NCBI GenBank assembly: GCA_964058845.1
Contig: CAXKVR010000600.1
Coordinates: 1-31,226, forward strand
Source of the DNA: Carex sylvatica
Lineage: Eukaryota; Streptophyta; Magnoliopsida; Poales; Cyperaceae
Length of the DNA: 31,226 nt
Reading direction: 5' to 3'
Part shown: one piece after another, positions 21,209 through 29,895 of the stretch
Layout: each line of letters opens with the position of its first letter
Numbering within the stretch: position 1 is the first letter of the stretch
The notes under the pieces: generated by a model
Seen by the model: only the letters and a program-made list of their open reading frames with translations
Databases searched by the model: none
What the model was told of the DNA's origin: nothing
Program-made: the position numbers and the translations under genes

Positions 21209-24200
21209 TCATCTGTCTCGTTGTTTCTTTCCGGAGGGATCCCACCTATCAGCTGCTTTGCCTTTGCGATCCCTGTGTGGCTGCTGGCGCCTCTGTGTCT
21301 GACTGTGCGGACTAATATCTCCTAAGTCGTCCTCTGAACCCTCCTCTCCCACATCCTCCTGAATCTCTGTATACATGTCATGCATACCTGTGCCAGAAAC
21401 CCATGGATCAAATGGTATAGATGACTGTGTACGCATGTCCCATGTATCTTGCCCCCAGGTTGGAGGATACGTGGAAGGAGGCGGTGCGCCAAATAATGCA
21501 GAGGCAAAGCCATCTACATTCTCCCCTGTACTCCCACCAGCCTCGTAGTCGTGCTCCATCGTATCTCCATAACGTGGTCGGTGGGAGCCTATCACCTCTG
21601 CATCTGTACGTACCGGGGACAGGGCATCCACGCTAAACTCGGCATCGGCACCCCAACGAGGTGCTCCATCCTAAATTTAAATAATGTTAGATTTTCTTCA
21701 TACACAGAACTCTGCAATAAACAATATAAACCGGTAACTGACCTGGCCAAGCTCTGTCGGAACTCCATATTTATTTCTATAAGCGTTCCATCCTTGGGTA
21801 TTCAACACCCAGTCGTGGAACTCCCAACCTGTGGTATCACCTGCATAATTGAACGTTAACTTAGTTAGAACAAAGAATCGGAGAAAAATAAAATGATTGT
21901 GTGTGTCCTACTTTCAATATTAATCGAGTAATCACCTGAAGGAGGTGGCGGCATCTCATCGGCGTAGACAGGGACTCGTTCATGATTCGGATCTCGCGGT
22001 GCATCTTTTATCTCCCTCCAATTGATGTTCTCCCCAGCATCGCGCAGCATGCCAACTAGGCGGCCATCCCAACCACCTCTCTCCACGACTGGTGCACTGT
22101 GCTGGAGCATTTGACATCCTATGGCACGCCAAGCATCCTTCGCCATGCAGGCTAGGCTGTGTCCAACTCCTCTGATGGCTGTCAGTACCTGCACACAACA
22201 TATTTTCATTATTATGACAATAAGAAGTGTAATAAGATTAGTGAATTGTTAATTAAAGTAGGTTTAAGTATTTACCGAGTGAGCATTGACCGGACCCCAA
22301 GGCATGTAATTCCTAGATGAATCCATCAGTCTACGTCGAAGGATGTCGCCATAATGACCGGTAAGGTAGACTGACGGCATGCCGTATCTCTGAAACCATA
22401 CATCATATCTCAAAGACCCGGGACCAATACCCACTGACTCAGGAGGTGGTGGACTCCATAAGTGCTGATCCGGATGTCGAGCCCAGTCATACTCCTGGCT
22501 GAAACGCTGCCTCCAGTCGACTTTGGGCTTAGTATGCGTCGTACTGCAAGTACAATTAATTAGAAAAATGAAAAACATTGGCAATATTAAAGTGATAACA
22601 CTAATTAAGTACATAGTACTTACTTGTGGAACTTCTCAGTACCATCCTTACCCATCAGCGGGTACTCCGGGATGAAAGCATCTAACCCAAATTGTCGAGA
22701 CACCCGATCGGGATAGTGGTACTCCACTATCCAGAAACAAACGACCGGTCCCTGGTAATACCACAGTGATCTCTGCTGTAATGTGAGCTGACTCAGAAGC
22801 ATGTGCTGATAGAATGGACGATATGGAAACCAATCGATACTCGCATCTACGAGCATCTGGAGCTGACCCCGGACATAAGAAACACCCCTACCAGTCTCCT
22901 CATAGCTGTGGTGAAGGCCCCATATGGCACCATATGCGGGGCATCTATCTGGATCGGGCACTCCCCACCGGAGAGGTGGATCTGGTATAACTGGCCGACA
23001 TACCGGCAGATGTGACCACGACCAATGCTGGAGCAAAAGAAGCGGTCCGTGAAGCTGCTTGTTCCTCACCTGAAATTTTAACTTAAAATAAGAACTCGGT
23101 ATTTATTCAACCTTAACTAACAATGTATTTTTAATAACAAAATTAGTACAGACTTACCAGACAAGCATGACACAGGGCTCTGTATAAGTGGGCGAGAACA
23201 GCTCCACCCCAGTTCCACCTCGATGGAGAAAGCATGTCCCTCAACAGAGAGAGAAACATAATCGGGACCGCGTCACCGCTGGAGTCCACGAACATGACTG
23301 CCCCACACAAGTCCAGCACATACGCCCTAGTATACCTACAATATAAAATAATATGTTATTTTAAATAGTTGAGATTATTGTTGAATTAATAAGTTATTTT
23401 AAAAGGTGTAATGGTACCTCAAGACTGCATCATCGTCAGTAGTCTCAGGATGTATCCGATTCTGGAAGAAGTGAGAACGAAGTGCCACCAGAGAAATACA
23501 GTAACCAGAAAACCGTAAGTCATCCTCATCCTTCTTCTTCTTCTTCAATTTCTTCTGCAGATTTTTTGGATGACACCCCAGCAACTCTGGTATCATCATC
23601 TGCAGGTCTGGATGGTCTGAGATGCCACCTATGGGGACACCATCGATAGGTAAACCCCATAGTGCGCTCACATCAGCAAGTGTGACTGTCATCTCCCCAA
23701 CCGGAAGATGAAATGTATGGGTCTCAGGTCGCCATCTCTCGGCTAGACCATGCATAAGAGATACATCGATCTTACTCTGCGGCATGGTGGCAATCTGATA
23801 CAATCCAAGATTAATGAGGCATCGCTGCATCAGTGGATGTGCAACGAACGAAATCTCTGACCTGCGGTGCCTCACCGTAAGCATGACATCGTCCTGTATT
23901 TATTATCAATTTGTGAGACTCAAATCGTGTCATTTTTTAGTACTATTTAACATTACGTATAAAAATCACGTACCTCAATAGATGCCAACGAGACACGGTG
24001 CTTAACATGATGAGTCCATAGAAGAGGACTGAAAGTGTCAGGATCATGCCAACCATCTCTACGCCCAGTCTGAGATGACGGATCCGCTCCAGTCGGATCC
24101 TCAAATTCCGCTCCAGCCATATCCTCATATGACTGCTCCGCTCCACCCGAGGACGGACCCGCTCCAGTCGGATCCACTGAGGATGGACCCGCTCTAGTTG

Positions 24201-24327
24201 GATCCACTGAGGACGGACCCGCTACAGGCGGATCCATAGCATCTGGACCCGCTACAGGCAGATCCATAGCATCTGGACCTGCTGCAGTCGCTTGTGGGTC
24301 TCTCCACCGTCTAGAAGATCTACGCAT
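21209..24327 (-). CDS. Plant mobile domain (PMD, MAIN/MAIL1-like) protein, eight coding exons
   Basis: Minus-strand exons by eye: 24327-23974, 23893-23418, 23335-23158, 23069-22624, 22543-22276, 22188-21936, 21840-21743 and 21670-21209. All junctions are GT-AG, the phases agree, and the sum is 2535 nt, 844 residues plus stop, without an internal stop. Residues 1-118 are low-complexity with repeated GPSSVDPTRA-type units. Then comes the PMD: GEMTVTLADVSALWGLPIDG, RAYVLDLCGAVMFVD and WGGAVLAHLYRALCHAC are its hallmark blocks, followed by GPLLLLQHWSW. The C-terminus is acidic then basic (KGKAADRW). Host relatives (MAIN, MAIL1) act in the nucleus and affect transposon silencing and gene expression with a PP7-like phosphatase. 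The function of transposon-borne copies is not known. Start chosen: the ATG directly after the leader-intron acceptor. Confidence 0.9.
24145..24290 (-). repeat. 30-bp coding minisatellite in PMD exon 1
   Basis: About five in-frame units of 30 bp encode decapeptides such as AGPDAMDPPV and AGPSSVDPTR. The GGATCC core is visible in several units. The region is likely disordered in the protein. Confidence 0.85.
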
Positions 24328-25227
24328 ACTACATTTAAAAAAATATATATAATCAATCACAATAATTAAAAAATAGTAACTACACATATTTTTATTATTA
24401 CAACAACAATTCATCTCACCATATTTGTAAAATATATATCTAACCAATAACCGAAACACATGAATTTTAATCGAATTTTGATTATAACAAATTACCAAAT
24501 AACTACATGTGCTCGCAATTTATCAGATAAATTTCAAAATAATAATTTCTTTTATTCAAATTTATGTTTGAAAATATTATTAAGTTTTATACATTTTGCA
24601 ACTACTATTTCTATGAAATTTCAATTAAAAGATACGTACCATACAACTTTTTACATCCTGTCACAAAGAGGTCCCTAGGCAGGGACTGTTTTATAAACAA
24701 ATTAATTTTTCTAAGCAAATTAATTATATTTACTACTAAATTTTATTCACCATTAACCATTAAATTTTATAAAAATAGAAAATTTTATTTACTATTAAAT
24801 TTTATAAAAATATGAAATTTGCAAGAAAAACAAAAAACTGCAATTCACTTAATAACGAATAGGCAATTTTTAAACTAATTTTGATATACTTTAAAATAAT
24901 TTATTTTTACTTAAAATTAATTTATATTAATATATATACATGTCTTTCGTCAATTAACGTCAAAAACCTCTCAACCCTAAATTTGGTAAACCATAAACTC
25001 TAACTTTATATTTCTAAACAAATCAAATAATTCAACCATAATAACCCCAAATTGAATCATAAACCCTAAATTCAAAGAAGGGAATCATAAACTATACATT
25101 TTTAAGCAATTCACAATTCATAACCATAAACCCTAAATTGAACTATATCACATTCAAAAAAATTAAACAATTCTACCATAATTATTTTTTTATTAATAAT
25201 CCCCAATCCAAACAATTCAATAAAGCA

Positions 25228-25392
25228 CCCAATTCGATCAATTCGACCAATTCAACCAATTCAACCAATTCAACGAATTCAACCAATTCAACCAATTCCA
25301 CCAATTCCACCAATTCAACCAATTCAACCAATTCAACCAATTCAACCAATTGGAGCAATTCAACCAATTGGAGCAATTCAACCAATTCGGAA
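25228..25392. repeat. 9-bp minisatellite (TTCAACCAA)n
   Basis: Roughly eighteen tandem units of TTCAACCAA with variants TTCCACCAA, TTCAACGAA and TTGGAGCAA. The long asparagine-serine-threonine frame on the plus strand and the leucine-valine-glutamate frame on the minus strand are only translations of this repeat. It lies in the predicted PMD leader intron. Confidence 0.95.
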
Positions 25393-25475
25393 CAACTCTA
25401 ATTCAACCATTATCGAGTCACAATTCAACCAATTCATCAATTCAACTAATTCAACCATTATCGATTCACTAATCT

Positions 25476-25496
25476 TAACCCTAACCCTAACCCTAA
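25476..25496. repeat. Short telomere-like CCCTAA block
   Basis: Three to four units of CCCTAA followed by CCCTAAATTT. Too short for an interstitial telomere. AACCCTAA (telo-box) motifs are common in plant promoters and leaders, and this block lies near the 5' end of the PMD gene. Confidence 0.7.
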
Positions 25497-25730
25497 ATTT
25501 AACTAATCAAATCGAAAAAACTTACATTCAAGAGCGGAGCAGTCGCGACGGCAGCGGCAGGGCCGGAGACAGGAGCGGCGACGCAAATCTTTTCTTCTTT
25601 TTCCTTCTTTTTTCTCTTTTTTCTCTTTTTTTCTCTTTTTCCTCTTTTTTTCTCTTCTGGTTCGGAGCAGAGGCAGGGGGGCGGTTAGGGCAGAGAGGAG
25701 TGGGTGGGAGGGAGGTCTGTTGGGGAGTAT

Positions 25731-25956
25731 TAATTCATAGCGGACCGCCAGGGGGGGGGCGGTTTCCTTGGGGTAGTGGACCGCCCAGGGGTGGGGCGGT
25801 TTGCTTGGGGTAGTGGACCGCCTTGGGCCCTGGCGGTTTCCTTCAATAATTGGGCCGCCCGTGGGCCTGGCGGTCGGGGCAGGAATAAAAAAAAAAAAAT
25901 TGCTGGGGTATTAATAAAATTTAGTTTTTTTTTAGGGGTATTAATAAAAATGGCCG
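25731..25956 (-). repeat. Right terminal inverted repeat of the MULE (~226 bp)
   Basis: Inverted counterpart of 17040-17265, with the same AT-rich outer block and the same GC-rich inner units. A 66-residue frame here (25776-25976) mirrors a frame in the left TIR. They encode nearly the same peptide only because the TIRs match, so neither is called as a gene. The PMD leader begins directly inside this TIR. Confidence 0.93.
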
Positions 25957-25965
25957 TGGAAAAAT
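25957..25965. repeat. Right 9-bp target-site duplication of the MULE
   Basis: TGGAAAAAT, identical to 17031-17039 and placed exactly at the end of the right TIR. Confidence 0.92.
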
Positions 25966-26663
25966 TTCACTTTTGACTCGGCCGTATCTAGGTGGAGCGG
26001 ACCCTCTCTAGTGACCGCTACTAGGGGATGCGGACCCAGATTAGGGGCAGTAGTCCCCCAGGCCGCATCTTGGGACAACGTTCCCCCCAGCTCTATATAA
26101 GGGGTCGCTGGTTCACTTTTTTCTCATTTGTTCAAGCCATAATCGAATCCCTTCAACTTCATGTAAGTTTTCTTCTTCTTTTCTATTTTCAATTTTAGTT
26201 TAGAGTAGTAAGTAGGAGTAGGATTAGGATTTAAAGTTTAGGATTTAGAATTAGGATTAGGATTTAAAGTTTAGGATTTAGGATTAGGATTAGGGTTTAT
26301 GATTTAGAATTTAGATTTGTAACCAAAATTATAACCAGTTTAACTAAATTATAAAAATACCGAATTATAATTATTTATTGACCAAAATAAATACCGAATT
26401 GTATTTAGATTTTTTTACCAAAATTAATTATTTTTACCAGTTAAATTAAATTAGACCAATACCAACCCGTAGTTGTTGTTATTTTACTTAAATTAATCAA
26501 TATGTTGTTAGAAGTTACATTAAATTAGACCAATACCAAATTTTAATTAGTATTTTTCAAAAATTAACACCGATCATGTTTAGACCAATACTCAAATTAT
26601 AATTAGGTTAATTTTATCAAATTTAATTACAAATCCTAATAAGACCAAAATATAAAATACAAC
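25966..26663 (+). promoter_or_regulatory. Relict promoter and leader of an older element
   Basis: A GC-rich block with repeated GCGGACC/GACCGC motifs (25975-26085) is followed by a TATA box, CTATATAAGG, at 26093-26102 and a CT-rich leader that ends in a donor-like site, CAT|GTAAGT, near 26162. The following AT-rich stretch resembles an intron and includes degenerate TTTAGGA repeats at 26215-26310. It precedes the ATG at 26664. Which element this promoter belonged to is not certain. Confidence 0.45.
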
Positions 26664-26876
26664 ATGGCATCTACGAGAGATATATCATCTTCTAGTAGGG
26701 ATGTACTTTCTTCCAGTAAAGGTGCAGCCCCTATACTCACTCCGTATGAGATGTCACAGTATGTCGATACGGCTTTGACATCTGTGGTACCCGGTATCCG
26801 GCACCGCACTGATCGAGTATCCGACTTTCTCTAGTACGCGAACGAGGAGCACCGTATTTTAGAGGCTCCACTGGGG
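26664..26876 (+). pseudogene. Short exon-like block of unknown family
   Basis: From ATG at 26664 the frame reads MASTRDISSSSRDVLSS, then a segment with TPYEMSQYVDTALTSVVPG, a stop at 26832 (FL*YANEEH), and a donor-like GGG|GTAAGT at 26876. The Ser-rich start and the gene-like layout suggest the first exon of a transposon gene. I do not recognise the family. It lies between the relict promoter and the TNP2 fragment and may be spliced to it, but this is inference. Confidence 0.4.
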
Positions 26877-26964
26877 TAAGTTTTATATTATTAATAAAAT
26901 TATAATTTTATTTCTAATTTTATTTATATAAATATTTGAATAATCTGACATTTTTTTAATTTAG

Positions 26965-27995
26965 ATAATAGATGTGGCTCAAGTACAGCCGGCCTATGCA
27001 GGGACATTGCGTCCTACTGATGGAGAAGCCTGAAAAGAATTCAATCGCTTGCATCTAGATTTTGCAGCAGACCCTAGAAATGTGTATCTTGAGTTTTGTT
27101 CAGCTGGTTTCTCTCCTTTCAATATGGGGGTCAGTCTTACAGCAATTGGCTGGTATTTCTAGTCATTTATAACCTTCCTCCGGCTCTGGTGATGCGCGAC
27201 AGCAACATATTTCTGTCCCTATTGATACCAGGGTCTAATAGTCCTACTAGAAGCATAGACATCTACCTGCAGCCTCTCGTGGATAAGCTGAATAAATTAT
27301 GAAAGGATGGAGTGCTAGCCTATGATAAATTCAAGAAACAAAATTTAACCATGAAGGCTGCCCTAATGGGGACTATTAGTCATTATTCGGCCCTAAGTAT
27401 GCTCTCAGGATAGTCGATGAAGGGAAAGTTAGGTTGTCATGCATGCATGGAAGACACAAAGGCTTTTCAACTTAAGGAGGGAGGCAAAGTCTCATTTTTT
27501 GATAATCACACAAGGATGTTGTCCCCTGATCATGAATTTCGATTTGAAAAAGATGCATTTAAGAAGGACACAATTGAGACTGACGGTCCTCCTCGACGCT
27601 TGAGTGGACAAGAATTGTTTGATCAGGTCATGTCATTTGAGCAAGTCACATTTGGCACCAAAAATAAGAAGAACATTCCTGATTTTGGTGAGATGCCCAA
27701 TTGGAAGAAGAGAAACATATATTGGGATTTGACATATTGGAGAGACCATCTGGTACGACACCACATTGATGTTATGCATCTCGAAATAAATTTCTTTAAT
27801 AATATATTCTTTATGTTACTCGATGTTAAAGGAAAGACAAAAGACAATGTAAAGGCTCGTCTCGATATAGCACAGCTATGTAATTGTTCGCACTTGGAGC
27901 TGACGGCCAACGATAAGAGCAACATAGTAAAGCCACACGCAACCTACTGCTTGGACAAAAAACAGAGATGTGAAATTTGCGAATGGGTCAAGAAT
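26965..27995 (+). pseudogene. TNP2 transposase fragment, broken
   Basis: Matches the middle of the CACTA TNP2 transposase: EFNRLHLDFAADPRNV, VIYNLPPALVMRDSN, SIDIYLQPLVDKLNKL, LGCHACMEDTKAF and HHIDVMHLEINFFNN are family motifs in the usual order. The N-terminal third and the DUF4218/DUF4216 C-terminus are absent. Damage: in-frame stops where family members have Trp (EA*KEF near 27031, NKL*KDG at 27300, LSG*SM near 27412) and a frameshift near 27127. No active protein is possible. It is more diverged from the first TNP2 pseudogene than a recent duplicate would be. Confidence 0.85.
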
Positions 27996-28139
27996 TGAAA
28001 CATTAGGTGAATATCTTTTGTATTACTTATTTTTTATCATCTTTCAATTGGCGTATTAGGTTAATATATTTATATTTACTTGGTTTTTTTCAATTCGCTT
28101 GAGTGAAACTAATAGATTTTTATCATCTCAACTCTAGAT

Positions 28140-28830
28140 ATGGCACCGAGTAGAAAGGAAAAGGGAAAGGCACCGACGGGCGACGAAGTAGAGTCTAATC
28201 AGAGAAATGTTCGAGGTCCAAATGCATATATTTCACCACCTCCAGATCCGAGTTTGCAATCAGTGCTTCGGACAGGGGGTTGCAGGTAATATTCATTTTT
28301 TGTGTATGTTGTAATTATGCATTAATTGTAGTGATTGTAATAATTATTTCTATTTGCATGACTTTTGATGCAGGTCACCAAAATTATTTCGCAGGAAGTA
28401 CGTGTAGCATATCCTGGCTCGTAATCCAGATACACGGATTTTCCTAATCAAAATAACATAGTTATCCAGGTAGAGTTTTTGGTAAGTAAAATTTTCTGAA
28501 ATAAAATCTCTAATAATTACTTGTTTTATTTTTTTTAAGCTAACTAACGATAATAATTTTTAACTATGCATTGCAGAAGCACTACCAGTTTGCACCGGAG
28601 TTAGCTTTGAGTGAGGCATGGGATATATTTAGAAAGATAGTTGACAAACGGCTGCAGGATATGCTTAATAAGGCCAGGGAGGCAGCAACCAAGTCGTATG
28701 GAGATTCAATGCTTGAGTGGAAGGAGTGTGGGGCTGCTCCTCACCCCTACCACTGGATCAAGCCGAGCTACTGGCCCGAACTCGTCGATTATTGGTGCAG
28801 CGATGCTTTTGCCAGTCGAAGCTAGCGGAA
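28140..28830 (+). pseudogene. Transposase_24-like (Ptta/En/Spm) second gene of CACTA remnant, broken
   Basis: Exon 1 is 28140-28286 (MAPSRKEKGKAPTGDE..., Gly/Pro-rich end, donor near 28287). Exon 2 is about 28374-28480 (VTKIISQEVRVAYPGS, then a stop). Exon 3 starts at about 28577 (KHYQFAPELALSEAWDIFRK...) and stops at 28823, inside the conserved block SDAFASRS*RNASNRSNTDG. The pattern WDIFRK...YWPELVDYWCSDAF followed by KN(R)N-type residues is typical of the plant Transposase_24 family, the usual partner gene of TNP2. The role of that protein is thought to be DNA binding near the element ends. Exon limits are approximate. Confidence 0.65.
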
Positions 28831-28904
28831 TGCTTCAAATAGGTCCAATACTGATGGTTCAGGGATCAAAACGGGCTCTGTGAACATGCTTGTTCACAAA
28901 CAGC

Positions 28905-28987
28905 GGTCATTTTTCACTTTCTGTGACCGGCGCGTTTACTTTCTACGACTGGAAAACTAGTCACAGAAAGTCAGATCTACTATAGTG
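28905..28987 (-). repeat. Right terminus of CACTA element 2 with subterminal palindrome
   Basis: The end reads CACTATAGTAGATCTGACTT on the minus strand. Just inside, ACTTTCTGTGAC (28916-28927) and GTCACAGAAAGT (28961-28972) form an inverted pair around a GC-rich centre. The bases GTT (28988-28990) may be one copy of a 3-bp target duplication. Confidence 0.7.
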
Positions 28988-29895
28988 GTTGGGTATTGTA
29001 AATTAAGGATTATATAATAAAAAGTTTGGAATATTACAATTTGACATATTGAGTTGAGTTTTTTTTTTCTTTCCTCAATAAAATTTGTGTGGCATGGAAG
29101 GTAAGGAATTAATGAACTTGTGAACATTAAAAGACGGCAAGATATATTTGATTGACTACTTAATTTTTACTAAGATAATATATATTTGTCATCTGAGTGA
29201 GTTCATGCATGGTAATATGTATATATATTGCGGATTGATTACTATGAACATTTATTTTTATTTTGAAAGTTTAAATAATTAATTCAAACTTTTAAATATA
29301 GTTTTTACATGAAAATATATTTGGATACTGAATTTTTTTTCACTATCTTGTAATATATGTAGAAAAATACTGAACCTAAATATTCTAGACCATTTGAAAA
29401 AGTGATTTTCTGTCCATCTAAAAAATGATAAAAATATTAAAAAAAATATATAAAAAATTTAGTCTTCAAGTACATTATCAATGAAAATTAGCGTCGAATT
29501 AACTATTTAAAATTTAAATAATAAAAGTATAACTGTTCGGATTAACTATTTAAAATTTAAATAATAAAAATATAAATTCATAGTACAAATTAATATGTAA
29601 TATGCATGCATATTACCATAGCCTCACTCTGTCACCTACCTAGATTATGATTTTATCATAATGGTTTAGGCTCTTAAAATGGAAATTCAAGGTGAAAACT
29701 TTAAAATAAATCGAATTTTAAATTTGAATCTTCAATGCAATCCATATCATGCACTAATATCAATATAATATACACCTGAACCCTGCTTGCTATCAGCAGC
29801 CCAACAAACATATATATATTAGTAACCAATTAATCAGTCTGAAGCATCTCCATAAAATACCCTGCTAATTCATTCCTCCATCTTTTCCAACTACA
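28988..29895. other. Intergenic region upstream of the acyl-CoA-synthetase-like gene
   Basis: AT-rich, no gene recognised. There is a 43-bp direct duplication at 29498-29540 and 29541-29580 (ATTAACTATTTAAAATTTAA core). A TATA-like CATATATATATTA at 29809-29821 lies about 75-85 bp before the ATG at 29896 and is a reasonable core promoter for that gene. Confidence 0.6.

Larger units (their letters stand above)
24329..25525 (-). other. Leader intron of the PMD gene (about 1.2 kb) with minisatellite and telomere-like repeats
   Basis: On the minus strand a purine-rich untranslated leader (about 25700-25526) ends in GAAT|GTAAGT. The intron would end in AAATGTAG at 24329, one base before the ATG. 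Inside are the 9-bp array at 25228-25392 and the CCCTAA block at 25476-25496. The rest is AT-rich. This mirrors the MURA gene, which also has a leader intron ending TGTAG just before its ATG. The splice sites are predicted, not proven. Confidence 0.55.
17040..25956. mobile_element. Mutator-like element (MULE) carrying MURA transposase and a PMD gene, 8.9 kb
   Basis: The element is 8917 bp, bounded by long terminal inverted repeats that both start CGGCCATTTTTATTAATACC, and flanked by perfect 9-bp duplications TGGAAAAAT. It holds two convergent genes: MURA on the plus strand from the left TIR and a plant-mobile-domain gene on the minus strand from the right TIR. Their 3' ends face each other across 20779-21208. 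Intact ends, an intact PMD frame, a nearly intact MURA frame and an exact target duplication together indicate a recent insertion of a potentially autonomous element. PMD domains inside plant transposons, MULEs included, are known; the exact family cannot be named without a search. Confidence 0.95.
26664..28987 (+). mobile_element. Second CACTA remnant, right end present, left end missing
   Basis: A TNP2 fragment, then a Transposase_24-like gene fragment, then a right terminus ending at 28987. On the minus strand the terminus reads CACTATAGTAGATCTGACTT. No matching left terminus was found upstream, so the 5' limit given is only the first plausible coding block. The terminal sequence differs from that of the first CACTA element, so this is a different family. 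Confidence 0.7.

Noticed and set aside
25138..25401. Asn-Ser-Thr repeat protein (87 residues) and its Leu-Val-Glu antisense frame
   Set aside because: Pure translation of a 9-bp minisatellite in a predicted intron, with no domain and no promoter evidence.
25476..25496. Interstitial telomere
   Set aside because: Only three to four CCCTAA units, lacking the plant CCCTAAA period over any length; better explained as a telo-box-like motif.
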